A DNA stretch of 64,000 bases from Loxodes magnus (GCA_946699065.1 CAMPDV010000041.1:62001-126000), one strand, 5' to 3'. Positions 48,337-60,370 are shown, counted from the stretch's first letter. The notes: a model not told the origin generated them from the sequence alone. Program-made: numbers and translations.

Positions 48337-49425
48337 ATGGGTAATTGTAATTGCTTCCGAGGAACTGAAGAAACACAACATCTCAAAAACGAAATTTCCT
48401 TTTCTGGTAGAGAAGGTAAAACTGTCATTACCAAAACCAAATTAACAACTTAACAAAACTCTTTTAGTGACAATATTCTTATTTAAGCCTGTGCAAAATC
48501 CTTTTTGTAAATGATAAAGCATCAGTAATAAAAATAGCAGGCTTATGATTAAATTAAGATAAATTAAGGACTAACTATTTAAGAATTGTAGGGACCTTTA
48601 CCTGATTTTTCTAATAGTGCTACATAGTAAACTGAGGCTAAACTTGGACCCTTTAAATGAGAAGAATTAGAATGTGATAATGTTAAGGTAGAAGTAAAAA
48701 ATCCTGTTGGCTTAGATAATTTTGCTGCTATTTATATAGGTGAATGGTCTGAAGAAGGATTACGACATGGAAAGGGTACATAAATTTGATCTGATGGAAG
48801 TAAATATGAAGGATATTGGAAATGCGACAAAGCAAATGGAAAAGGAAGATTAATCCATGGAGATGGTGATGTGTATGAAGGGTAGTGACTTGATGATAAA
48901 GCAGATGGACATGGAATTTACACTCACATGGATGGAGCCTAATATAAAGGATAATGAAAAGAAGATAAATAACATGGCTTTGGAGTTGAAACATGACCAG
49001 ATGGAGCAAAATATGAAGGAAATTATGAATCGGGAAAAAAGCATGGAAAAGGAAAATTTCATTGGGCTGATGGAAGTATGTATGAAGGTGAATTTGATGA
49101 TAATAACATACATGGATAAGGTACTTATTCATGGGCAGATGGTAGAAAATATGTAGGAGAATGAAAAAATAATAAAATGGATGGCAAAGGAGTTTTTACT
49201 TGGATGGATGGACGTTGTTATAGTGGAGATTATATAGATGATAAAAAACATGGATTTGGAATATTTAAATGACCAGATGGCAGATAGTACGAAGGAATGT
49301 GGCGAGATGGAAAATAGCATGGAAAAGGAGTGTACATTACAGCAAACAATGAAAGAAAAGAAGGAGAATGGAAAGAAGGCAGAAGAGTAAAATGGAATAT
49401 AAAGGAAAATGATGATCATTCATGA
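48337..49425 (+). CDS. MORN-repeat protein, predicted N-myristoylated
   Basis: 362 residues. The start MGNCNCF has Gly2 for N-myristoylation and Cys4/Cys6 for possible palmitoylation. About residues 130-350 hold nine MORN repeats of the form YEGQWxxxKxHGxGxxxWxDG. TGA codes the repeat Trp many times (EGQWLDDK, KGQWKEDK, VETWPDG, VGEWKNNK, IFKWPDG), some repeats using TGG, which is the cleanest proof of TGA=Trp in the window. MORN proteins bind membranes and act in ciliary, basal-body and cortical structures; lipid anchoring fits. No intron. It ends at TGA 49423-49425 just after DDHS, so the same codon is sense and stop in one gene. Confidence 0.92.
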
Positions 49426-50852
49426 ATTAATATTATTTTAATATTTAATGTCCACTAATTCATTAAAAGATTCCTCCAATATCTCTACAATATACTTACT
49501 CTTATATCTGAATTATCAAGCTTTACTATTTCATAAAATGACACAACTATGTTGATTTAAAGTTAAATAGTTGTTTATCATCCTATTTTTAACACTTTAG
49601 ATTCTTTTAATTTATATAATATAAAAGAAGCAATAAGATCTATAAAAAGTATTATAGAACATTATATATACATCTTTAAGCTATTTCTTATAGGATTAAT
49701 ATTTTGTTAGATTTAAGCCATTCATCTTATTTAGACGTAATTAAGTCATTACTTCCACTTCAAAATATTAATTTACTTTCTTGCTTAATTATATGATTTC
49801 TTTCAAAACTGCTCAAATCTTAATTTTAATAATATAAAAACTAATATTTTGTTCCTTAGTTTCTTTAAGGAGAGTAGATATGAGATATCTGCTATATATA
49901 ATATAATTCCAAAGTAACTTTCAAAAAAGAATAGCTCTGATTATATAATCACTTTATCATACTGACTACTTTCTATTTCAGCAGTTTACTTATTGAAAGT
50001 TAGCAAGATCATCTATATTATGGACTTTAGTTTGTTAAATAAGTATTTTAATAGACTAGCAATACAAGATTAGTTTAGGACTTATCTAGTTAGTATGATG
50101 ATATGTTATTTTATGAATCTATTCTCATTTTATTTCTCATAAGCCTCTTCTCTTCATTTGCCATCTTTTATTAGATATCCATTATTTTTTAAGGCTTTAG
50201 TTTTTGGATTACTTTAGCTACAATCTTTTAAATAAAAGGACTTAGATAAATTTTATAGCATTTACTTAAAATGAAAGAACAAGCTTTGAACACTAAATTC
50301 CAACTCCACAGAAACTGCCTCTAAGTCTCTTTAGAATAATCTATAAAAGGCTAAAATAGATATAATAAGCAAGCCTAGAATCACATCATAGAAAGGCAAC
50401 TATCAGAAGTAGTTTTAACAATTAGCGTTATCCATATTTAAAGTATCAAATGAGTAATCAATTATTGAAATGTAAAAATATGCTAATTTATTTTAGAAAA
50501 TAAGCTATAGAAAGAAAGTTTGGCAAATATTCTTATTACTATATTACTTATGAAAGATAATTCCAAATTTATCTCTAAATATGATTTTAAGAAAAGTGGG
50601 ATTAGATATTATTAGCTAAATACTAAGTAAGAATCACTACCATATTACAAGAAATACACTCGCTATAAGGTATAAAATAGCTTTATTAAAGCAAGCTGGA
50701 AGTTTAATTTCTTAAATAGTAAAAGTAAGTTGTATAGTTGAAAGTAATTACTTTGTTTATATACATGCAGCTTAAATATAAAGTAAACTCAATTTGATAG
50801 GCATATTTATCAAAGTATTAGCTTTTAATCAATTTTTATTAGTTAAATAATA
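49426..50852. other. AT-rich spacer with one possible gene
   Basis: No recognisable gene. The plus-strand frame 50271-50741 (156 codons, two TGA inside) has a coding-like beginning (MKEQALNTKFQLHRN, IIERQLSEVVL) and a basic middle; it could be one gene with TGA=Trp or a 60-residue gene ending at TGA 50451-50453. G-starting codons are only slightly above background. Confidence 0.3.
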
Positions 50853-51620
50853 ATGCAAAAACCTTAGAGCAAATTGAGAGTTTACAGCACGCACCCTGAT
50901 TAAGAAATCCTATCTCCTTATGAAATCAGGATCAGCAATATCTAAAAATTTAAACCGAAGTAACTAACTTAATTCACTTTATACGAGCACGAGCAGTGGA
51001 TATGAATTATTACCTTGATTGGCTTGTTAACTATTATCATTTTTTTGTGCATTTCAGTACTAGTTCCAGTTTGAATAGGCCATGCATTGATAACTGATAA
51101 TTTGGAGGGAAGAGTTATTTAATATGGAGGCTTATTAAGAGCCAATGTTACAAGTATAGCTTATTATAACTTATATTATGAACTGAATTGCTAAGATAAA
51201 GATAACTGGTAGTGCAGTCTGGTGTATGATTTGTTTGTCACCAGTGCTGTTTTTATTTCGTTTGATATAATAAGCTTATTTATCATCGTAGCTTGAATAA
51301 TGAAAGTTCTAGCCTTAATACTCAAAATTCCCTTATGGAATAATAAAAGATGGATCGCATATGTCTGACCTATTACTGTAGTGCTTATGCACATTTTTGG
51401 CATGCTTTTTTATATTTTTATGCTAGATCTTAAATACTAAACGGATGATTGTACAGACGCTGATAACTATAAGTAAATACTTCACGGCAACAGCAAAGAT
51501 TATGGTCCTGTGTGTGCTGAAGAAGGCCCGAAAATTGCGTTGTTTAATACATTTATCATCTGCATACAAGCTGTAATCTTCTTGAGATTCTACTATATCT
51601 ACCAAGAGGGTGCAGAATGA
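50853..51620 (+). CDS. Four-TM membrane protein
   Basis: 255 residues. After a polar cytosolic start there are four hydrophobic segments near 53-75 (ITLIGLLTIIIFLCISVLVP), 130-155, 175-200 and 225-245. The first extracellular loop (residues 80-125) has Asn-Val-Thr and two Cys (ELNCQDKDNWQCSLVYD); the second has Cys pairs (TDDCTDADNY ... YGPVCAEEG). Four helices with a Cys-containing large first loop resemble claudin/tetraspan-like topology, but I see no signature motif of either family. TGA is Trp in WIWIIT, VPVWIGH, VAWIM and YVWPIT. It ends at TGA 51618-51620. Function unknown; it may belong to a ciliate surface-membrane family. Confidence 0.7.
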
Positions 51621-51997
51621 TTTTAGTTTATTTTTATAATTTATAACCTCATTCTAAACCTTTCTTTCTACTAACTTAACCATTAAACTAAAATCCCATT
51701 CTATTATTTTAACCTTCAAAGTTTGCAGCAACCTAAATTTATATCAGTTGAATTGCAAAACTTTATTCTTTTCTCTCCAGATATTTTCAAATAATCTTTA
51801 TCATTAGCATTTGATAAAATATTACTCAGATTTAAGCAAAACTTACAAATTAAAAGCAAACTGCTAATACAATATTTTATTATAAATTGCTTATTCATTA
51901 TTAACTTAAAGTAGCATTCTATTTAGACTTTAAAGAGTAAAACAGTTGTAAGATTAACTTATAAAGTAGTTTATTTATTAAATATTTTTTAAGCTTA
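51621..51997. other. Spacer with possible short secreted frame
   Basis: On the minus strand 51716-51898 encodes 60 residues without any TAA, TAG or TGA. They start with a hydrophobic leader (MNKQFIIKYCISSLLLICKF) and have several Cys near the end (GCCKL). The frame is the same as that of the PTPS-like gene upstream. It may be a separate small secreted protein or chance. Confidence 0.3.
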
Positions 51998-52591
51998 TTA
52001 TGTGAAGATATGACAGTAGGATGCTTCCTATCCTTTAGATTCAGCTACAGTTACACATAACTTGCTTATATTTCTTTCTTCTATAAGATTTTTCAATTCA
52101 TTTATAAAATGCTCAACTAAATATTTTGCTAGACATTCTGCTGAACTTTAATCAATAGGCAATAAAATGCAATCTTAAGCTGGAAATTTAAATTCACTGT
52201 TGTCACATTTGCAAAAAATGCCTATACTTTTACTAGTTTCTTCCAAAATAATATGCTAGTTAAGCTTAGGAATTATCAACTTAGAGTTAAACTCCTTACA
52301 CTTCTATCTCACTTTTTCCTTTATAATTCCAAAGTCAACTACATAAAAATCCTATCCTAATTGAGAAGTTTCCAGTTATACTCCTACTTAATAGTTATGA
52401 CCATGTAGAGTTTCTCTCTCCTTCTCGTTTACAACGAAATGAGCACAATTGAACTTAAAATCCTATTTCTTTACATTAAGCTAATACATTTTATACCTTA
52501 TTTATTCTTCACTTCTACACTAAACTAAGAATACCCTAATTTAAATTTTCTATTCGTATATTAATTCAAATCCTTATTTAGCTATGAACAT
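51998..52591 (-). CDS. 6-pyruvoyl-tetrahydropterin synthase / QueD family
   Basis: About 197 residues. The pterin-synthase fold is marked by FKFNCAHFVVNE (first zinc His) and LHGHNYQVGVQL (two more zinc His), DFYVVDFGIIKE, SSAECLAKYLVEHFINELK and CVTVAESKGQEASY with the late substrate-binding Glu. The usual catalytic Cys just before HGHNY is absent; the segment reads NEKERETLHGH with Glu residues instead, as described for apicomplexan PTPS-III enzymes in the folate pathway. The start may be ATG 52591 or 52489. The domain ends just before two TAA codons (51995-52000), while in-frame TGA comes only at 51716-51718, so TAA probably stops it. The substrate is a dihydroneopterin-type compound by family. 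Confidence 0.72.
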
Positions 52592-53000
52592 ACATTTCCC
52601 CTTTTAATTCAAAAGTATGCTTATTTATAGCCAATTGAAAGAGATAAGATAAGGTAATTATAAGTCTAAATAGCATACTAAAAGAGTTAAATAGCAAAGA
52701 TAGTAAGAATTATTATTCATGTATCAAGCACTTAATCACATATATACTTAGCGTTAACACTCCAGTTATATAGCCTATATACTTAAGATGCTCTAAATAA
52801 GATATAAATTTTGATTGATAAAGAATAGGAAAATTATAATTAATTAACTAAAGCTTAAATATAATTACTCTAATATAGCATTTCTTATTCATATTAAGGA
52901 TAACTTCATTTCTTAATAAAATACCATCTCTATAATATGCATATTACATTAGATAGTCGTATAGTAGCAAGTTTAAGTAACTGGTAATCATAAATACTTA

Positions 53001-53156
53001 ATGTATGAAGATTATAGGAAGCAACTTTGTAAAATTAGTAAAGGATTAAAAAAGCTTGCTTATTAGCATAAAATCATTGATATGAAATATATGGCTAAAG
53101 GCAAGTGCATGTAAGCACCTAAAGGAAGAAGGATGGATTAATAATCTTAAATATGA
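53001..53156 (+). CDS. Small basic protein
   Basis: 51 residues (starting MYEDYRKQLCKISKGLKKLA, later MKYMAKGKC and PKGRRMDQQ), ending TGA 53154-53156. About 20 % of codons begin with G, there is no internal TGA, and the composition (Lys/Arg-rich with Gly) suits a real small nucleic-acid- or ribosome-associated protein. Not recognised. It converges on the DOMON gene 48 bases away. Confidence 0.45.
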
Positions 53157-53203
53157 ATTAGATTTTAGAAATAATTAATTTTTAATTAAGTTAATTAATT
53201 TGC

Positions 53204-55678
53204 TCAAGTGAAACGAACCTTGTCCTATATGCCTAACTTTTCACAAACCTTCGAAATGCCTCTTTCGAAACGTTCCGGTCCTGTAATATAAATTCTATCA
53301 AAGTTAGCTATTTCAGGCTCAAATTTAGTAACAAAATCAGAAGTAAATCTTTTATTGTTTGCTCTCTCCAACTAAGTCTTACTTGCACTGAAGTAAAGTG
53401 CAAGCTTGAAATCCCTTGGATATTTTCTTGCTGTTTCTTACATTAGTTTTAAACCTATGCATTCTTCCTCGCTAGGACATGCAGCAAACAATGTTAGCTT
53501 GATATTATAAGTCAACTACTTATAATTTTACCCCAATATGTAGAAAACTAAATCAGTGTATTCATCAATACCAGTACCTGCACAAAATACTACGATTTTA
53601 GGCTTTTATCTTAAGAAGTGATCTGTAAACTATAATCCGCATCCAATCGGTCCAATTATTCTCAAAGATTTATTTACCTGAACCTTATCTAGATAGTTGC
53701 TAACAAGTCCATCGTTGCGGTAAGCTTTAATATAAAAGTCCAAAAATTCATAAGGATTTTTATTTTCTCCTTTGATTTGCTTAGCATAAGTTTCATTAAG
53801 CCACTTTTGATTTGTGCAATATAGGTCTTTCCAGTGAACTCCTAGAATTTCTCCTGCTAACATGCAATTCTAAGGAGTTAAAGCTCTAACTACAGTATAG
53901 TATCTGTCAGTTCCAGTGAATGTACTTGTGAATCTTTCATTGTCTCCTATTTCTTTATGCAATTCTTCGTAATCAAAGAGTATTTTAAAATGCTTTCCAA
54001 CATCAAAGAGCCAATCAGCTTCTGACTTTTCAAATTCATTTACCATTGAGAGATTTGGACACTATAACGTTAGTTTAAACACAGATTCTCCTAAATCAGC
54101 TCGTCCAATAGTATTCCAAACATAATTTTTTGTAAAATCTTGGATCAAAAGGCCTTGCTCCATATTATTTTCTTTCTCAGCCTATCCATGTGCTTGCAAA
54201 AGAGAAGATTATACATCTAATTTCGCTACTGCAAGTTGAGCTGCAATTTCGTAAGCTTTTACTGAATGCTACCATCTTTCAAATCCTCCCTCTTCTATTT
54301 CAGCTTCTGAACCATTAAGATAGCCTCCAATTTCTCTCTTATTACATTTCTCTAATACTTATCTTCCTCCAGGATGTGATCCCTACATATATTCAGTAAT
54401 ATCAAGGACTAAATCATCCAAAAGTACTAGGAACCTTTTACTATCTAAAAACTCATTCATAGTCATTTTATTAAGTCTACTATTAGTTTACTAGGTAACT
54501 ACTTCATGTCCTTATTTTTTGTTCAAAGCGCGAGTTAAGAACATAATTCCAGAGCTATTTTTGATTAACTCTAGTAAGAGGCAGGAGACTATGATTGCTC
54601 CGATTAATCCATAAGAAACATGTGTATAAATACTTGATTCTTCCTACCACATAATTGACCCTGTGGTGAATTATACGAAAGATAAACATAAAGCTGAATA
54701 TCCTGCCATTTTGTGAATTAGAGCTGCTTCTACTACACTACCTCTTCCTTCTGAATTTTGGTTTCCGTATCTTGCAATATATCCTGCTGTAATACTTATA
54801 ATTAAAAAGCCAAAAGTTGTTATTCCTATCAGCTTATGGAATATTTCATAGTTTCCGACAGTACCTGTCAAGAACACTTAGGTAGCAAACATTAGTTCTA
54901 AAGATTCGGCCAGAGTAAGAACAGCAATAATCCAAAATCCGATCTAATGAATCCAGAACCAAACTGATATCTTATGCTTAAAATGTCTGACCAATAAGAT
55001 AAGCAAAGGTGCCAAGAGTCCCCAGCAGGCAAATAGAATCCAAGTATGATACGTGTAGATTGGTACTGTTGCCTTACTAATATTCTATTTAAAGACGTCT
55101 CCTTTAAATACGCTTAAAAGCTAGAAGGTTATAATCCAGAATTTATGGTATAGTTTTACTTCTTTGGTATTTAGATTCCACATAAACATCACATCTACAG
55201 TAGAATCGTTTTAAAAGACAAAGTCCAAATGATCGGATGTATTCAATTTTCTAGTCCAAGTGTAAGTCTTCCAATTAATAAATTTGATTTTACTCCATAT
55301 GTTAGGATTGGGAACCTCTTAAATTGAGAACTTAGAATCCAAAATATCATTCTATCCTCCCTATTCAGTATCAGGAATTGGAAGTGGAGCTAGTTATCCA
55401 TAGAAGTTATTGGTATATGAATCCAAAATATCAAAGGTATGTGAGTCGTTTGTAACTTCACTAAAGAGGAAATAGGTATCTCCTTGCCATTTTCCAAAGG
55501 TAAGGCCAATCCATCCAATATAGGTAGTTTGAACTTGAAGAACAATATTTTCACCTTGTACTTTATACGAAAAAATGAAATCATTGTTCACATGAACGAA
55601 ATTATCTAGAGTATCATCCCAAACAGAGTAATTATTTCCTTGGACTGCAACTAATAAAAGGGTTACTAACAAAAACAT
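53204..55678 (-). CDS. DOMON / cytochrome b561 / cytochrome b5 / reductase fusion
   Basis: 824 residues, no intron. A signal peptide (MFLLVTLLLVAVQG) leads to a DOMON haem- or sugar-binding domain (about 20-150, QTTYIGWIGLTFGKW). A cytochrome b561 core follows, about 215-400, with paired His on its helices (TYHTWILFA, HQIGFW, HKLIGIT, IHKMAGYS). A cytochrome b5 domain near 420-490 has the haem motif SHPGG and a second His in ERWQHSV. A flavin/NAD(P)H reductase lies at about 500-824 (YYTVVRALTP, IGPIGCG, VVFCAGTGIDEY, YITGPERF). This is a complete trans-membrane electron chain in one chain: cytosolic NAD(P)H to flavin, b5, b561 and then luminal or outside acceptor. Ferric, copper or ascorbate-radical reduction is inferred. 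It ends at TGA 53204-53206. Confidence 0.88.
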
Positions 55679-56443
55679 TATAATGGCTGACTTTTAAAAT
55701 CCTTTAAACTTATAATATTAAACTCATTAAAACGAGCAGTCATGACATATTAGTGCCTTTGTTGAAAAATGATTAAACTCTTTTTAAACGAACTTTGCTA
55801 TTTAACTGTCTTTAAAGTGATCTTAAATTGAAAGTTCCCTCAATTGTCTAAATAATGAACTCAAATCACATGTAAGCAAAAGTAATTGTTTTATAAGTAA
55901 AAATATAGTATAAGTAATCATACATAGCTATAGGACTACTAGGCTGCTGTAAAATATTACTAAGGAATTAAAAGCAATACCTTATTACTTTTCCTAGCTT
56001 ATCAATCCCTTTATTTACCACACTAAATAAGGTAGATATCATATTAAGCATCAATTGTAATTAAAGCTCTTTACTTAAGCCATAAGTTACAACTGTTGAA
56101 GCTTTATTAAAGTTAGCTATAGAACTTTATTATATTTGTAATTCAAAAGGAATGCAAATTGCTAGGCTTTAGTGGCTATTTAATTAGGAGCTTCTTTATA
56201 AACAAGATATCTTTAAAGTCAAAGGCAATCTGTTCTTAAGTTAAATAGCTAAGAGTTATAAATAGCTCTAAGTAAGGTAAAGGTGATATTATATTGAATT
56301 AAACTATATACATTGAAATATTTTCTGAAGTAGAAGAATAAAAGAAAAGGTTATGTAAGATACAAATAGAGGTACTATTTTCCAATATAAAAAAGGTAGC
56401 TTATCTATATTAGTTGATCTATCTTAAATAATTAATACTAAAA
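55679..56443. other. Intergenic region, divergent promoters
   Basis: Spacer between the divergent DOMON fusion and RBR genes. Nothing else is recognisable. Confidence 0.5.
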
Positions 56444-57990
56444 ATGTCAGAAGAGGATATGTAAAATTCTAATGAATGGAATGAAGAAGAATTTGAAGAA
56501 TCTGATTAAGATTAGTATTAAGAGAGTCCTGTTACTAATATTGTAACCAGTTCAAGCAAGACTAAAACACTTAAGAGGGAAGAAGTGGAAAAATTAATGA
56601 AATAAATGGTCTAAAAAGTATAAGAAGTGTTGTATATTGAGTAAGATGAGGTGTTTTTATTACTTTAGTATTACAACTGGAGTGATTAAAGGCTTTTAGA
56701 TAATTATTACTTATAAACTGACTAAATAAGAATAGAAGCTGGAGTCATTCCTACTACTGTTTCTAAGAAGAAGGAAAGAGTTAAACTAATTATAAATGTA
56801 GAACATAAGTAGATCTGTCCAATTTGCTATTCTAATTAGTGTACTGAATGCCTTAACTGTAATCACTTATTCTGTAAAGAATGCTGAACTTAATATTTGA
56901 TATCTTAAGTAAAAAAAGGTCCATAATGTGTTAGATCATATTGTCCAACTTGACAGTGCACTGTTTATGTTCCTGATACGATGTGAAATTCTTATTTGAT
57001 AGACCATTAAGAATACTTGGAAAAGTATAATTAATTTAGAATTCAATCATTTATAAGCTTCAATAAAGCTATGCGACCTTGTCCTGCACCTGGGTGTGAA
57101 ATCACTAGTATAAATCCTGATCTTAATGCAAAGGAAATAGATTGCTCTTGTGGGTTAGTGTATTGCTTCTAATGCTTACAAGAATCCCATAGACCTACAA
57201 GTTGCTAAACGATAGCAATATGAAATTAGAAAAACAGCATTGAAAGTGAAAATATACTATGAATCGCTGCTAATACAAAAGTATGTCCAAAATGTAGAAA
57301 ACCAATTGAAAAAAATTAGGGCTGCAATCACATGACTTGTTAAAAAGCTGCAAACGGATGTGGGCATGAATTTTGCTGACTTTGCTTAGGAGATTGGACT
57401 GAACATGGATCTAAAACAGGAGGTTATTATTAGTGCAATAAATTTGAATAATAGGAAAAAGAAAAGGTTAAAAGCCAAGTAAAATATGAAGGGCAGAATT
57501 AAAATACAAAGAGTGAAATGGAGAGATATTTGTGATACTATGAAAGATATAATAACCATAATAAAGCTCAAAATTGTGCAACTAAATAATTAACGGAAAT
57601 TGATTAAAAGATACAAAATCTTCATGACTTAAAGAATTTTCCAATTGACGAAGTAGAGTTTTTAAAGGAGGCTTAAAAATAAGTAATTACTTGCCGTAGA
57701 GTGTTAAAGTCTACATATGCTTATGGATTCTATTTGCAGAATGAAAAAGAAAAGAATATGTTTGAATTTACTTAAGCAATGCTAGAAGAATATACTGATG
57801 CATTACATGAGTTACTCGAAAAAGATTTTAGTGTATTTTTAAATGTCAATGATCCTGACAAAAAACCATTTTATCATTATAAATCAGAGTTAACAAATTA
57901 CTATACAGTCACCAAAGTGGTAAGTTTTTCTATATGTAGTATTTCAAAAAAATGGTAGAAGGAATAGAAGATGGCCTTACTGAATAGTGA
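56444..57990 (+). CDS. Ariadne-type RBR E3 ubiquitin ligase
   Basis: 508 residues, two exons. Acidic N-terminus (residues 1-40), a UBA-like helical part, then the RING-IBR-RING unit. RING1 is at about 125 (CPICYSNQCTECLNCNHLFC). IBR is at about 200-260 (RPCPAPGCE, CSCGLVYCFQC). RING2 is at about 285 ([20 protein letters not shown] ... CGHEFCWLCLGDWTEHGSKT). The Cys in HMTC is the catalytic one that takes ubiquitin from the E2. A helical Ariadne domain follows (YYERYNNHNKAQN, ASTYAYGFYL-like KSTYAYGFYL). TGA is Trp in KECWTQYL and EFCWLCLGDW, with other Trp as TGG. A 20-nt intron restores the last helix. The last sense codon is TAG before TGA 57988-57990. Confidence 0.92.
57920..57939 (+). other. 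Intron, 20 nt (RBR gene)
   Basis: Begins GTAAGTTTTTC and ends TATATGTAG. Splicing gives the acidic end YFKKMVEGIEDGLTEQ and a TGA stop; unspliced, the frame runs on into spacer. Confidence 0.85.
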
Positions 57991-58486
57991 CATAATAATT
58001 TTAAAACAATTGAATATTAAATATTAAGGTTTATCATTCAGCCATTCTAATATCGTTAAGATATTTACATTTTATAGTTTGAATAGGCAATAGAAGCTAA
58101 AAGTATAAAGATGTTAGAAATCTATATGATCAATAGCAAATACCCAGTTCTCTGTAATTCCAAAACTTTCTATATATTAAAGACTGCATCAGATAATCTT
58201 TCAGTTCAATTCAATGATGAGATAAACATTATTTTTTATGCTTTACTATTTATGTATCTATGAAAAATGCTTTTATATGGTTAAATACACTAAGATTATA
58301 ACTGCTGCTATATAAATAAATCAATAGACTACTCTTATTGTATATTCCTTACTGTCTGACTTGATATATTCTTAATAATATCTCTATTAGCTAGTTTGTA
58401 GAAACTACTTATAGTTTGAAGGTTAGAGTTTTACTTCATTACTTGCAATATTTATTTAATAGTTAACTGTTGACTTATAAAAATAA
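57991..58486. other. AT-rich spacer
   Basis: No gene, repeat or RNA seen. Confidence 0.5.
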
Positions 58487-59670
58487 ATGTCTCAAGAAGG
58501 TTAGTAAATCGTTCAAATGCCAGAATCTTTTGATGCTTCTTCACCTAAGTAAGAATCACTTCATAGTGAATCACCTAAAGTTATTTCGAAGAATTAAGAC
58601 CAAGAACAAACACAAACTCCTCCTGGAAAGTAAATTCTGACAACATCATCGGATAGTCCATAAGATTTTCTTGCTAACTAACCTTAAACTCAAAACACAG
58701 AAAGGCCACTTTAAAGACGCTTGACATTATAATTAAAGTTAAACTAGCACAACGATGAACTATTAGACTTGCTAGAAGATGAGTTAGTAGTATTATAAAC
58801 GATAAAATAAAAGCTAGACAAAAGTATAGAAAAGGAGGATAAAATTAAGTATGATATTTATCTAGCGGAGTACTGCAGCATCATTCAAAGATCAACTCAA
58901 AGTTTGAGAATTTTAACCTAGAGAAAGATAAACATTTAAGATATCCAATAGCTGAATAACCAGTAAACTGAAAGACTAAATAATTTTTGCAAGTAGTTTA
59001 ATAAAGATTTTAAAGAATACTATTAAACTTGGTCATAACAGATGAAGAATGACTTTAATAGCTTTATGGAAGAAAATTCTCCTAGACGCTATGAAAAATT
59101 CCAACTGAGCGAAGAGATTAACCAAATTGAAAATTATAGTATCAAGGTTTTGCGTAGTTACAATGAACCTGATCAAAATAGTGTTATTAACGAAGAACAA
59201 AACAATCAATAAGATCCAGAAACAACTCAAAGCAATAAGGAAAAGGAATAGTCTTATTAGTAGTAAATACCGTCAAGTTAAATGGATTTTTAAAAAAGGC
59301 CTGTTTAGCGAAAAAAAATTGAAGAGCAAAACGATCTGAAAGAGGTAAAGAAGTGCCAATGCTTATTATTTTAACACTTATCCTTAACTTTAGTCTCCTT
59401 ATTTTAGCTAGTTTAAGTTTTACAATTTAATTAGTTATTAAAACTGATCTTAAAAGGCTTTTCACGAGAGTTTTATTTAAAAACTTAATTTCTACTCTGA
59501 ATTTACTTAATTTAGCTAAATACTTTATGTTCATATATATTATCTCCATTATTGTAGTTATCCAGAAGTTCTAATAGCCAAACTTTAACTAGACTATTAA
59601 ATGGTTTTTTATGGAAATTTTAATTTAAAATATTGCAATTTTTCTTAATAAGTATTAGGAAAGCGATTGA
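58487..59670 (+). CDS. Coiled-coil protein with C-terminal membrane segments
   Basis: About 383 residues if one intron is assumed. Residues 1-85 are polar, Ser/Pro/Gln-rich. About 90-250 are helical (LLDLLEDELVVLQTIKQKLD, RLNNFCKQFNKDFKEYY). A basic stretch precedes two hydrophobic segments near 275-300 (MLIILTLILNFSLLILASLS) and 325-345 (YFMFIYIISIIVVI), then TGA 59668-59670. The helical part and the membrane part are in different frames; a 32-nt GT-AG element at 59277-59308 would join them. Without splicing the first frame ends in TGA near 59499. The layout (helical bundle then membrane anchor) recalls syntaxin-like proteins, but no SNARE zero-layer is evident. Confidence 0.5.
59277..59308 (+). 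other. Candidate intron, 32 nt
   Basis: Starts GTTAAATGG and ends CTGTTTAG. The donor lacks the usual GTAAG, so this is the weakest intron call. It was chosen because its length (two modulo three) connects the coiled-coil and membrane frames through a basic linker. Confidence 0.35.
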
Positions 59671-60370
59671 CTCAAGTCCAATGGTAAACGCTAAAGTATC
59701 TAACCAAATTTCAAGTGGTAATTAAATTAATCATCTTTCTTTTAAAGCCTTACCAATTATTCAGGTAGGTAACAATAATATTGATCATTTAGTTACTAAG
59801 AAGGAAGTTTTCTTCCTAAAGTAACTTGAAATTCATCTAAATTTAGGCTTATAAGGATTTATTTATTTTCTATGGATTTATTAATACTTTAACTTATAAG
59901 TGTTAATTACCCTTTGATTTGTACATTGATAATTATTACTAAATAAGAATCTTAAAAGCAAAAATAATATATAAATTGGTATAATCTCATTATCATTAAG
60001 TTTAAGATAAATCTGCTTATAATCAATTTTGAGACATTACTTAAGGACAATTTTGATAATTAAGACTTAGCAACATAATTTATACTATGGCTACGATGTT
60101 AAGATTCTGCTATCATTGCATTTTTCTTTAAGAAGCTTAATGCTTTAGCACTGATATTTTAAGTATTTAGATGCATATAGTTTTACTAGTTATTGATATA
60201 GTTCAATATCATTATCCCTATATTTAGTAATTGACTCTTCATTTAAAAAGCTATTGTTCTATTTTATTTATTTAATATTGAATGCTTAGTTGAGTAAGGA
60301 TGCATAATTGAGAAAATATATAAAACTAAATCAGAAATTTGAATAAATTTTTAAAGATAAAAGCAAAGAA
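59671..60370. other. AT-rich spacer
   Basis: No supportable gene. The membrane frame of the preceding gene could continue if TGA 59668-59670 were Trp, but the sequence turns spacer-like. Confidence 0.4.

Noticed and set aside
48728..49419. Overlapping open frames on the minus strand and in another plus frame within the MORN region
   Set aside because: They are shadows of the MORN repeats; His/Leu- and Phe/Ile-rich with no domain, while the MORN frame is clear.
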